From: Armigeres subalbatus
Lineage: Eukaryota; Arthropoda; Insecta; Diptera; Culicidae
Length of the DNA stretch: 64,000 nt
NCBI RefSeq assembly: GCF_024139115.2
Contig: NC_085140.1
Location: 414,978,283 to 415,042,282, forward strand
Direction: 5' to 3'
Shown here piece after piece: positions 22,017 to 31,084 of the stretch (the first letter of the stretch is position 1; each line of letters begins with the position of its first letter). A program made the position numbers and the translations under genes. Below the pieces are notes generated by a model, which had not been told where the DNA came from, made no database searches, and saw only the letters and a program-made list of their open reading frames with translations.

Positions 22017-22135
22017 TGTAGTAGGCAAGAATATGTAAGGATAATAGAGCAGGCCATGCTACGATACTGATTAATAAAAACCATTCATCTATTAAGCAAC
22101 CTAACAACCAGACGTGTTATTTGGGAGCCACTACA
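22017..22135 (+). repeat. 5' LTR (119 bp)
   Basis: Begins TGTAGT and ends ACTACA, which are inverse of each other as expected for integrase recognition. It differs from the 3' LTR only near 22030 (CAAGAATATG versus CAAGGATATG). Short LTRs are usual for mag-like elements. Confidence 0.95.
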
Positions 22136-22136
22136 T

Positions 22137-22146
22137 TGGCGACGAG
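22137..22146 (+). promoter_or_regulatory. Primer binding site, serine tRNA type
   Basis: TGGCGACGAG lies one base after the LTR and is complementary to the 3' end of a serine tRNA (...CTCGTCGCCA). mag-like elements typically use this primer. The second LTR element has the same ten bases at 55623-55632. Confidence 0.85.
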
Positions 22147-22357
22147 TGAAAAATCGGACGCACTGAAGAAACGAAATTAGTAAAAGCAAGAAGAAGAGAA
22201 AAAGAACTTTTGGAAAGTCGAAAAAAGGAATATTTTCCAGGAGTACAAGAAAGGAGTATTCGCTGTATTTGTCGGGACCTGAAAAAAATTAGGATCCAAT
22301 CGTCAAAATACATTTTGCATCGCAACACGAACATTATTCGGAGTCAACATGTCCATG

Positions 22358-22810
22358 GTAACGAGTTTTCCTAATAATATTTTCTTGACAATAAGTAGTT
22401 CAACAGGTTTTGAAAAAAAAAGAAAAAATCACGAATTTAGTGGTTCTCTATCCAGTGGTTTGTAAAGATAAATCTAAATGAAAAAAAAAAGATGAACCTA
22501 AATGAAGGGATTTTGAAAATCTAGGCCATTTAGGGAGATAAATGTAGGGAACATAGATTCCAGGCCATTTATCTGAGACTCACATAGATGAGGTAACTAT
22601 AATGGTTCTAAATGTAGGGAACATGAGTTCCAGGCCATTTAGAAAGTCAAATGTAGGGGACATTGATTCCAGGTCATTTGACTTGTCCCAAAGGTGGACA
22701 AAGAAGAAGTGAGTTTGAAGTACAAATCACTGTCATAATTCAATCCGCTATTTGAAAAGCTATTGTATCGAGCTATATACATATATTATATATAATTAAT
22801 ATAATTACAG
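22358..22810 (+). other. Candidate leader intron (intron A) of the mag-like element
   Basis: Donor ATG|GTAACG after a short exon (22349-22357) and acceptor ATTACAG at 22810. Joining them leaves the Gag frame open in phase 0, with LNFNILPFHEAGDG following the start. Unspliced, the frame stops at 22462. The donor is moderate and the exact first exon is uncertain, so this is weaker than the three pol introns. It contains the hairpin array at 22497-22684. Confidence 0.5.
22497..22684 (+). promoter_or_regulatory. Array of four tandem stem-loops in the leader
   Basis: Four consecutive hairpins. Stems are CCTAAATG/CATTTAGG (22497-22504 with 22527-22534), AGATAAATG/CATTTATCT (22536-22544 with 22566-22574), TTCTAAATG/CATTTAGAA (22606-22614 with 22636-22644) and AAGTCAAATG/CATTTGACTT (22644-22653 with 22675-22684). 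The outer pairs differ between copies but stay complementary. Loops of 21 nt in copies 2-4 are alike (TAGGGAACAT...TTCCAGGC) and allow an inner GGAA/TTCC pairing. The array is non-coding, lies between the primer site and gag, and is inside the candidate leader intron. A role in packaging or dimerising genomic RNA is inferred from position. Confidence 0.85.
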
Positions 22811-24077
22811 CTAAATTTCAATATCCTACCATTCCACGAAGCTGGTGATGGCCTTACGTCTGTACGATGGGACGAATGGAAAGGACAGTTCGTGGCATAC
22901 TTGGCGTTGAAAGGAGTTATTGATCACGAGGAGCTGTACAATGCGCTAATGTGTTTTGGTGGCCCGGATGTTAGAAAAATAGCGAAAAATATAGAAGTTA
23001 CTGGAGGCATATTGGATAACAAGTATAGAGCTGCAATGGAAGCCTTAGACAATTATTTCGCCCCTCGTATGTCGCTACGTTACGAAAGAAACAAGTTCCG
23101 GCAACTCAAGTTCAATCATAAGGAGAAATTGGACCAATTCGTTTTACGCCTCAAAACTCAAGCGGCAGTTTGTAATTTCGAAGAACAGGTCAATGAAATG
23201 ATCATGGATCAAATAGTGTATGCGACGACAAGCGACGATAAATTGAGGGCGAAATATTTGGAAGCCGATGTCACCCTTGAAGAAATGCTGAAAATTGGAC
23301 GAACCCATGAATCTGTATCTGCCCAAGTGCAAGAGTTCCGTTCAACATCTTCCTGCGAGCCTACGGAGTTTCAAGATTTGCAAATGGTTTCTAAACCAGG
23401 TAAACTTACAAGTTATGGCAAAGGTGCGTGTAATCGGTGTTTGGGAAAACATGAAGCGAACGACCAACAATGCCCTGCTCGAGAATCGAGGTGCAACAAT
23501 TGTGGCAAGATAGGACATTTTGCTCGGAGCTGCTGGAAGCCTTGGAAAAGCAGTAGTCCGTATAGCTGGCAAAATAATCGAAAAACTGATGTGAAGAATT
23601 CGAAACCTCCAGTGAACCGGATCAAAGGACATGATATGACCAGGAAGCAGAAGTTTGTGAGAGAAGTTGATGATGTTTCTAACCAAGTGGAAATTCGCGA
23701 ACTATTTCATTTGGACGGCAAACGAAAAGTAGTTGCAGCAGTTGGTGGCGTAAACCTCCAGTTTGTTGTGGATACAGGAGCAGATGAAAATATTTTATGT
23801 ACAGCGGACTGGAAGACTTTAAAGAAGGTGGGATTCAAGGCATTCGATGTGCGAAAGGGTAGCCGAAAAATCTTTCGTGGATATGGATCAAATTGTCCCT
23901 TAACAGTTCTTGGTGAAGTAGACGCGGAAATCGAGATTGACGACCGGGCCTGTTCTACAACGTTTTTCGTAATTGAAGGCGAGAATTGCTCTTTGCTCTC
24001 CGGAAATACAGCTGAGAAGCTAGGTGTACTGAAATTTCTCAATGCAACGAGCAGCTGTGCTTTACCCTGTATCAAAG
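22811..24077 (+). CDS. gag: Gag and protease of the mag-like element (main exon)
   Basis: Open reading from FHEAGDGLTSVRWDEW through the capsid-like region (ILDNKYRAAMEALDNYFAPR, LRYERNKFRQLKF, LDQFVLRLKTQA) to two zinc knuckles: CNRCLGKHEANDQQC, with unusual CX2CX3H spacing, and CNNCGKIGHFARSC, a standard CX2CX4HX4C. An aspartic protease follows (LQFVVDTGADENILC with DTGA, then YGSNCPLTVLGEV). If the following intron is kept, the frame ends at 24087 after IKGEN, giving a Gag-protease product. If it is removed, the frame continues into pol. Confidence 0.85.
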
Positions 24078-24137
24078 GTGAGAATTAAATATTGTTTTAA
24101 TTTGTTCAGTAAATAATATAAACGAGAGTATGTATAG
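24078..24137 (+). other. Candidate intron D at the gag-pol junction (60 nt)
   Basis: Donor AAAG|GTGAGA and acceptor TGTATAG. The unspliced reading stops four codons in. Splicing joins CIK to D and then MTACVKIDKSVPPVRQAYRR, the expected start of a Ty3 reverse transcriptase, in the same frame. Length and AT content fit insect introns. Confidence 0.7.
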
Positions 24138-24526
24138 ATATGACGGCATGTGTTAAAATAGATAAATCGGTACCGCCAGTAAGGCAAGCTTATAGACGCA
24201 TACCGATCCCCTTGAGAAGTTAACCCTTCTAAAGTTGAAAGAGTTAGAAGAACAAGATGTGATAGAAAGAGTTCATGGAGCATCGGAATGGGTTTCTCCA
24301 ATGCTGATTAAGAGGAAAAATGCAAATGAAGTTAGAATTATCATCGATTTAAGGGAAGCAAACAAAGCGATTGTTAGAGAAGTTCACCCATTACCGACTT
24401 TGGAACAAATGGTTTGTCATCTAAAAGGTAGCAAATATTTTACCAAGTTTGACATCAAGCAAGCATTCCACCAATTAATATTACATGAAGAGTGTCGGTA
24501 TATTACCACATTCATTTCCCCATTAG
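24138..24526 (+). pseudogene. pol: pol, first exon (start of reverse transcriptase)
   Basis: VKIDKSVPPVRQAYRRIPIP is followed by a one-base loss near 24214 that shifts the frame. The domain then continues as LKLKELEEQDVIERV, ASEWVSPMLI, VRIIIDLREANKAI and KYFTKFDIKQAFHQLIL (first catalytic aspartate in FDIKQAF), to TTFISPLG. It ends exactly at the donor of the next intron. Confidence 0.85.
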
Positions 24527-24584
24527 GTTTGATTTATTATATATAAACTGGTTAAGAGATAATACAATTCAGATTTATTGCTAG
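24527..24584 (+). other. Candidate intron B inside the reverse transcriptase (58 nt)
   Basis: Donor TTAG|GTTTGA and acceptor TTATTGCTAG. The length is not a multiple of three and the segment contains an in-frame TAA. Removal joins SPLG to LMRYKRLVFGLSAAPELF, the exact sequence order of Ty3-type reverse transcriptases at this place. Confidence 0.8.
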
Positions 24585-26322
24585 GATTGATGCGGTACAA
24601 AAGGCTGGTTTTCGGCTTATCTGCTGCTCCAGAATTATTCCAAAAATGCATGGAGACTATATTAGCGGATATGCCATGGCTAATAATTTATATCGACGAC
24701 ATTTTAATACATGCACCAGATCCAGAAACTCTTAAATTCAGGACAAATTTGGTGAAAAAACGTCTAGCAGAGAAAAACATTTTTTTGAATAATGACAAAA
24801 CTATTGAATGCGTTGAGGAGATAGAATTTCTTGGTTACGATCTATCAGCCAATGGTGCGAAAGTTTCCAATGGAAAGCTGGAAGCTATCAAACAGTTTCG
24901 TCAACCTCGTTCAGCAGAAGAAGTCCGAAGTTTTATGGGTTTAGTCACCTTTGTCAACAGGTACATTCCTAATCTATCCACCATTGCAAGTGTTTTATAC
25001 AATCTCACGAAAAAAGGCGTACCTTTTGAATGGACCTCAACGCATCAAAAAGCGTTTGATGATCTGAAATCTGCATTAGCAAGAAACGAGACGCTAGCAT
25101 ATTTCAATCCCGACCTAGAAACTTTTGTTGTAGCTGACGCAAGTCCAGTCGGTCTTGGTGCTGTACTGTACCAAAAATCTGATGACGGATGTCTTAGAGT
25201 TATTAGTTACGCTTCCAAAACATTATCACAAGTGGAAAAAAGATATGCTCAAACAGAGCGGGAGGCCCTAGCCCTTGTATGGGCACCTGAAAAATTTCAT
25301 TATTACCTTTATGGAAAAAAATTCTGGATAATTACGGATCACAAACCATTGGTAACGATTTTTGGAGACAGAGCAAAACCAAGTGCACGTATAGAAAGGT
25401 GGAAGCTTCGTCTTATGTCGTATAATTACAAAGTAATATATCGCCCAGGAAAAACAAATATTGCTGATCCTTTTTCACGGTTATGCCAAGAAATAAATAT
25501 TAGCAATCACAGTTTCGACGAAGAAAGTGAGAGAATCATACGCTTGGTGTCTTCTGATGCATGTCCTGTAGCTATACCATTAGAAGATATTATTGATGCT
25601 ACTAGCCAGGATATTGAATTGACAGAACTTATGAGATGGATTTCATACCCAATTCGAAGATGGCCTAAGACTTTATCAAGATACAGAGCGGTTGCACATG
25701 ATTTATCGACTGATGGAAAATTAGTATTGAAGAATAATATGATAATTATACCAAGATCCTTACAAGCAAAAGTTTTGCAACTTGCTCATGAACCACATTT
25801 GGGCCGTGATGCAATGAAAAAACGTCTTAGGGAAAAAGTCTGGTGGAATCGTATGGATCTCATGGTTCAAGATTACGTTAGAGGCTGCACAGGATGTTTA
25901 TTGGTATCAGAAGTAAATATTGAACCGATGACCAGAACAATTTTACCTGACGGCCCTTGGCGTAAATTGGCGTTAGATTTCACCGATGTTACAAATGGAG
26001 TTCATCTATTAGTAGTTGTTGACTATTTTTCACGATATCCCGAGATTGAAATAATGACTTCAACGACAGCAGAGGCAACAATATTCAAATTAAGAACTAT
26101 ATTTTCAAGATTCGGATATCCTGAAGAGATTGTATGTGATAATGGTCCTCCTTTTGCTTCAAATGAGTTCAATGAGTTTTGTAAGATAAGCGGTATAAAA
26201 ATATCGCATTCTGTACCATATGCGCCGTTCCAGAATGGTTTAGTCGAACGGCATAATAGAACTTTGTTAAAACGGTGAAAATAAGTATCGCAATGGGAAG
26301 AAGTTGGAGAGATGATTTACAG
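24585..26322 (+). pseudogene. pol: pol, second exon (reverse transcriptase, RNase H, integrase)
   Basis: RT palm with catalytic YIDDILIHA near residue 45, then VRSFMGLVTFVNRYIPN. RNase H follows (FVVADASPVGLGAVLYQ, QTEREALALVWA, ITDHKPLVTIF), then the integrase zinc-binding HHCC (HEPHLGRDAM...GCTGC). The catalytic core has LALDFTDVTNG, VCDNGPPFAS and FQNGLVERHNR, i.e. the D, D and E residues. A one-base loss near 26272 shifts the frame, and the reading then continues to SWRDDLQ, ending at the third pol donor. Confidence 0.9.
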
Positions 26323-26403
26323 GTTAGATTGAACTATCAAAATAAAAATAAATCGATTTTTTTTCAAGAGTTTATTTTTTTTTTATATTTATATTTTTTA
26401 TAG
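26323..26403 (+). other. Candidate intron C inside the integrase (81 nt)
   Basis: Donor ACAG|GTTAGA and a T-rich tract leading to TTTTTTATAG. Removal joins DDLQ to DFLLAYRSTPHSVTNVTP, the expected continuation of Ty3 integrases. The unspliced reading hits TAG at its last codon. The strong polypyrimidine tract makes it the most convincing acceptor of the set. Confidence 0.85.
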
Positions 26404-26977
26404 GATTTCCTTTTAGCGTATCGTAGTACGCCTCATTCAGTAACAAATGTTACCCCTTTAAAGCTGTTACTAGGAAGAAATCCTAAAGATAAAATTCCTA
26501 TGAATACTCTAGTTTATAATTCCGAATTCAGCAACAAATTGAGAGATTTTGACAAAACAAAGAAAGAAAAAGAAGGGAGATACAAAACGAAGAGCGAAGG
26601 AATCCAAAATTGATGTTGGAGATCACGTTGTTGTGAGAAATTTGAGAAAACGAAACAATTTGGAGACAAACTTCAATCCACAACCTCATGTAGTCGTTAG
26701 AAAAAGTGGAACTCGCATTACTCTGAAGAATTTATCCACGGGAGTAGAATTTGATCGCCATATCAATCATGCAAAACTTCTGATCTCTTGTAATCCTGTC
26801 AATCCAAGAAGTACAATATTAGATGAAGTTATCACTAGTTCCACAAAGACGAGTATTGCTAATGAATTGAAGGAAGCACCGACCAATGGTCCTCTTGAAA
26901 AACGAAGTCAAAGGAGCAAACGCAAGCCAGAATATTTGAAGAACTACGAAGTTTATAAGATCACCAAACGAGACTAA
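26404..26977 (+). pseudogene. pol: pol, third exon (integrase C-terminus)
   Basis: DFLLAYRSTPHSVTNVTP and LLGRNPKDKIP complete the integrase core tail. A frameshift near 26545 moves the reading, which continues as ESKIDVGDHVVVRNLRKR, RITLKNLSTGVEFDRHIN and RKPEYLKNYEVY to a stop at 26977. The GDHVVVRN block is the SH3-like C-terminal domain of this integrase family. Confidence 0.85.
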
Positions 26978-27041
26978 GAATTGTTAAAAACAAATAAAAT
27001 AAATTGTAGTGAAATAAAACAGTTGGAATAGATAAAAAAAA

Positions 27042-27058
27042 ATAGAGAGGAAGAGGGA
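27042..27058 (+). promoter_or_regulatory. Polypurine tract of the mag-like element
   Basis: Purine run AGAGAGGAAGAGGGA lies directly before the 3' LTR. It is where plus-strand DNA synthesis would start. Confidence 0.85.
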
Positions 27059-27177
27059 TGTAGTAGGCAAGGATATGTAAGGATAATAGAGCAGGCCATG
27101 CTACGATACTGATTAATAAAAACCATTCATCTATTAAGCAACCTAACAACCAGACGTGTTATTTGGGAGCCACTACA
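27059..27177 (+). repeat. 3' LTR (119 bp)
   Basis: One substitution relative to the 5' LTR. It is followed by the second GCAGT at 27178-27182. Confidence 0.95.
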
Positions 27178-27656
27178 GCAGTGATGATGCCTTTCTCGTG
27201 CATTTAAAATATATTGAAAAAATCACTTTAAAAAGGTCAAAAAAGCTCTTTGGGTGAATAGATCACATTTTTTCGATCATTTTTAATATTTTTGCCTTGC
27301 CACCATTCAAAAACAATTGTTTTTTGATTTTTTTCCAAGGGGACCTGTGGGAAAAAACAATGATTTTCAATAATTCCGAAAAGCAATGATCGGGCCCATT
27401 TTCAATAGCAAACAATTCCCTGTCGAATGCAACTTGTTGCGAGTAAATCGGATAATTCTAAGTTCTAAAACGTGTGTCTACAAAATTTGTACACATACAC
27501 ATATATACACAAAAAAAAACAGACATCACCTCAGTTTGTCGAGCTGAGAAGATCGGTATATAACACTATGGGTCTCCGGGCTTTCTATCAAAAGTTTTTT
27601 TGGAGCAATCATATAGCCTTTCGGTACAACTTTGTTGTACGAGAAAGGAAAAATGC
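27178..27656 (+). repeat. AT-rich Aedes-type repeat, copy 1 (split by the mag-like element)
   Basis: Begins before the LTR element (about 22001-22016) and continues after it with GATGCCTTTCTCGTGCAT. It ends with GTACAACTTTGTTGTAC and GAGAAAGG. The last block is a perfect hairpin (GTACAAC, TTT, GTTGTAC). The start GCCTTTCTCGT is inverse to the end ACGAGAAAGG, so the ends form short inverted repeats. A related copy ends at 31084. Confidence 0.65.
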
Positions 27657-28538
27657 ATATGTTACAAATATGCGATCGTGGGTAAATAGTACAATAATTA
27701 GCGCAGCGGCACGTTTTAAAAATACATTATAAAATACAATATGGATTAACTGTCCAGACAGCGCGTCTACAATTGTTTTAGGGCCGATTCCCACGTAGTG
27801 TTTTTTCACCAATGTAATATTAAAGTTCAATAAAACTAGTTGTATGTCATACATTGATTTTGCATGCCTTTGTGTAATAATTGTACAAGTACATTTGTGA
27901 AAATTAACAACACAATTCACATAAATATCGATGGAAAAAAGCCGCATAATATGGAAATAATGAGGTGTATGAAAACGAACGTTAAGTTCAAATCACCCAA
28001 ATGCCCAAACTACACCATCATTCCACCCAAACCACCCAACCCAATAAGCAGTTAGCCTCAATGACATGCCTCTTCTTTCCTTCCAAAGCAGGAAAAAAAT
28101 GGCAGCAAACGTAACGAGCGCACGAGAAAGCATGTACGAATGCGATTTTTATTTCCAACGATGAAATTTTTACAACTGTGTTGATGCGAGCGGATAAAGT
28201 CATCGGCTTCGGTCTCTATAGCGCGTGTGTTAGTTTTCGTGTTCCACATTTGAAGCTTTGGAAAGCTTTGCTTGAGAGGTTAGCATCATCAATAAAGCAC
28301 GAAAGAAGCAACACAAACTTTAATGCTGTCAGTATACACGGTGCGAAATTTATTCATTGAATGTGGAAATGCTACACACTTAATTTGTTTTACTCAATAT
28401 TGTGCGGTTACTTGCTGAGTTTTTTTTACTTTATTAAACTGTTTTTTTAATGTACAGATTATATTCAACACCATACTTGCTAAATGGACACAGTCGGTTA
28501 AAGTGGCTGGTCCTTATTGCCTGATTTTCTCAAAATTG
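27657..28538. other. Unassigned AT-rich stretch
   Basis: No recognised elements or genes. Small frames of 60 to 112 codons on both strands show no motifs. It belongs to the block inserted in the Jockey-type element. Confidence 0.4.
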
Positions 28539-28658
28539 CACGCGGCGAACCTTTCATGAAAGGTACCGCCGCGCTTTCTGCACCCCGTTTACTTGATTCT
28601 TATGAATGAGGTGTATCGTTTGTCGCGGCCGTACCTTTCGACAGTCATTCGCCGCGTG
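28539..28658. repeat. 120-bp inverted-repeat element
   Basis: Ends CACGCGGCGAA and TTCGCCGCGTG are perfect inverses. Just inside, the palindromic ACCTTTCATGAAAGGTACC and the block CGCGGCCGTACCTTTC give a second inverted pair. GC-rich against an AT-rich background. Confidence 0.6.
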
Positions 28659-28914
28659 AAGTTTAGTGCAAGTACCCATTTGGGAACATTACAAACGCCG
28701 CGCAGTGTATCATATCCAGAAAATCTGACAATAAAGTGTTCGTGAAAGTAGTCGTTAGATTATTCGCTGTTGGTTTGAGCGAGACAGAGTATATGACAAA
28801 AAAATCAAAAAGCAACTTGCGGTTTTTGGTTCGAAATGAACGTTTGTCAGCAATGGAATAATCCATCTAGATTTTCTACTAGATGGCTTTTTGCTGTACT
28901 ATAAATCTCGCATA

Positions 28915-29054
28915 ACTTTTCAAAAGGGCCTAAGTAACATTTTTTTAATGAATTAATTTGAGTACTGCAATCAACAGAACAACATGAAAACTATTGATTG
29001 CAGTGTTCAAATTAATTCATGAAAAAAATGTTACTTAGGTGCTTTTGAAAAGAT
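28915..29054. mobile_element. Palindromic MITE, copy A
   Basis: Arms CTTTTCAAAAG...CCTAAGTAACATTTTTT and their reverse complement enclose a short centre with TACTGCAATCAA. Nearly the whole ~140 bp folds on itself. A diverged relative lies at 30416-30556. Confidence 0.75.
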
Positions 29055-29230
29055 AACCGAGAATTCATGAAAAAATGTGAGAATGCGAGAATGCGAGAAA
29101 TGTAATAGAAATGCATGAAGCCAAATAGGACTTTTTGGGAACTTGCAAGTGTTCTTATTGTTAAGTTGACTTTTTGTCAATTTATTGGTCAATACTTAAA
29201 AGGTGCTGTAAAAAGAAAAGTGCATACTTA

Positions 29231-30244
29231 GGTTTTCCAAATCTGATGCAGACTATCTTTTGAAAAGGGTCAAACTTGTTTTTACTGATTTTTTCAAATG
29301 GATATAATCGATAAACGACGCTTCCTACGAAAAGTGTTGTATGGGTGACTGTCGCAAAATCATTCAAACTTTCTAATAAAACTTTTGAAAAACTCTAAAT
29401 AAAACCCTACACTAAAAAATCAATTTAAAAAATAAAAGTCAATTTGCAAAAAAACGCTCTTTTTGATTTGGAAGAAATTTTGTCTCAAGATAGGTGATTA
29501 TATTCCCTACCAACCGTCCATACATCGCAAGCCGGGCACTTTTAAGGAAAAAGTTTTTCTAACAAAACTTTTTCTTGACGGAATTGATTTTTCAGTGTCT
29601 TCAAGGGGTGGATTTAACATATTTATACATATATACTCATATTAAGTATTCCTGTACAGTCAGGCAGAGTACAATGTTTTGGTCGTAACTGGTCGCAACT
29701 AAAGAAGCAAATAATGGAATATAATATTTTTTGAAGATATAAACCCCTTTTAATATTACTCTTAATTTAAAAGCAAACTATATTTAGTGACTAAATTAGA
29801 CAATGTATCATAAAAATAGATTTGCTTGGGGTTCTATAACGATGGCTTTCATTGGTTTAATTTCAGATGAAAATACACTGAAAATAATTCCGACAAGAAA
29901 AAGTTTTTGTTAGAAAAACTTTTTTCCTTAAGAGTGCCCAGCTTGCGATGTATGGACGGTTGGTAGGAACATAATCACCTATCTTGAGACAAAATTTTAT
30001 TTAAAAAAAAAAGGGCGTTTTTTCGCAAATCGACTTTAAAATTTTTAAACTGATTTTTTTCAGTGTAGGGCTCAATTTGGATTGTTTCCGATATTTTCAC
30101 TAGAAAGTTTGACTGATTTTGCGATGGTCACCCACACAACACTTTTTGCGGGATGCGTCGTTTTTCTATTATATCCATTTGAAAATATTGGCAAAAAAAA
30201 TGTCAGCTCTTTTCAAAGGATAGTCTAGATTAAATTTGGAAAAA
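29231..30244. mobile_element. Large foldback element with ~370-bp arms
   Basis: Left arm 29231-29598 and right arm 29875-30244 are reverse complements with some divergence, around a 276-bp loop. Matching landmarks include CTCAAGATAGGTGATTAT and ACCGTCCATACATCGCAAGC on the left, with their inverses on the right. The loop has no coding motifs. No target duplication was recognised. Confidence 0.85.
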
Positions 30245-30284
30245 CATTTTTGTTTTCATTTCGGATCATCTGGTGATTTTTCAT

Positions 30285-30378
30285 TTTTCATTTCTCATTT
30301 TTCATTTCTTACTTCTTACTTTTCACTCCTCACTTCGCACTTCTCACGTCTCACTTTTCACTTCTCACTGCTCACATC
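30285..30378. repeat. Heptamer array CTCACTT
   Basis: Repeats of TCACTTC and TCATTTC type, inverse to 6098-6152. Ends beside CGGCCCAT. Confidence 0.8.
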
Positions 30379-30415
30379 GGCCCATAGGGGAAAGAAATGG
30401 CAGAAATGACGCTTA

Positions 30416-30556
30416 ACTTTTAAAAAGAACATATGTCACCTTTTATTCATGAATTAATTTGTGTACTGCAATCAAAAGCTATCATATTGGTCTGTTGATC
30501 GCAATATTAAAATTCATTCATGAAAATATGTTTCTTAGGTCATTTTAAAAAAATAA
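30416..30556. mobile_element. Palindromic MITE, copy B
   Basis: Relative of 28915-29054, with the shared block ATTCATGAATTAATTTG and TACTGCAATCAA. The arms are less well matched. Confidence 0.6.
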
Positions 30557-30799
30557 ACTAGAATTTTCAGTGTATGCATGAAATCTTAAAATAGGTACCT
30601 TTTAACTCATTAATGGGTTTCTATGTTTCTTTGTGAAGTTTTTTCTTCCGTGTAAGCTGTGTATTCTATGCTGTCAGTGTGCCGGTTTCGAATAAATTGT
30701 GTCTTGGGAGAACATAACCTAGAAAATCGATAGCTTATTTGTTACGAAATAAGGATGTCTCATAACTCTTTGAATATTTACTATTTTTTGAGAAGTGCC

Positions 30800-31084
30800 A
30801 TCATTATGAAACTCAATAGTGAACAAGAAGAAAACATTCCCCATCGAATGCAACTTGTTGTAGTAAAATCGATTCAGGTTTAGTACTAGAAAAATTGGCT
30901 AATGTTTCAATGTGCACACACATACGCACACACACACACACGGACAGACAGACATTTGCTCAGTTTGTCGAGCTGAATCGAATGGTATATAATACTATGG
31001 GTCTACAAGCGCTCTATAAAAAGTACGTTTTGGGAGTGAAATGAAAGCCTTTCTGGTACAACTTTGTTGTACGAGAAAGGCAAA
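30800..31084 (+). repeat. AT-rich Aedes-type repeat, copy 2
   Basis: Shares CGAATGCAACTTGTTG, CAGTTTGTCGAGCTGA, ACTATGGGTCT and the terminal hairpin GTACAACTTTGTTGTAC with 27178-27656. It includes a CA-rich microsatellite at about 30918-30943. It ends directly at the resumption of the Jockey-type reverse transcriptase. Confidence 0.75.

Larger units (their letters stand above)
22017..27177 (+). mobile_element. mag-like Ty3 LTR retrotransposon, full length with target duplication
   Basis: Complete 5161-bp LTR retrotransposon with 119-bp LTRs that differ at one site, a serine-tRNA primer site, gag, protease, reverse transcriptase, RNase H and integrase in Ty3 order, and a purine tract before the 3' LTR. 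It is flanked by the 5-bp duplication GCAGT (22012-22016 and 27178-27182). The near-identical LTRs suggest a fairly recent insertion. Its coding region is interrupted by four GT...AG segments that look like introns and by three frameshifts. It sits in an AT-rich repeat, which itself sits in the Jockey-type element. Confidence 0.95.

Noticed and set aside
22017..27177. Endogenous retrovirus with env
   Set aside because: After the integrase C-terminus only ~65 bp remain before the purine tract, with no envelope frame. It is a plain LTR retrotransposon.
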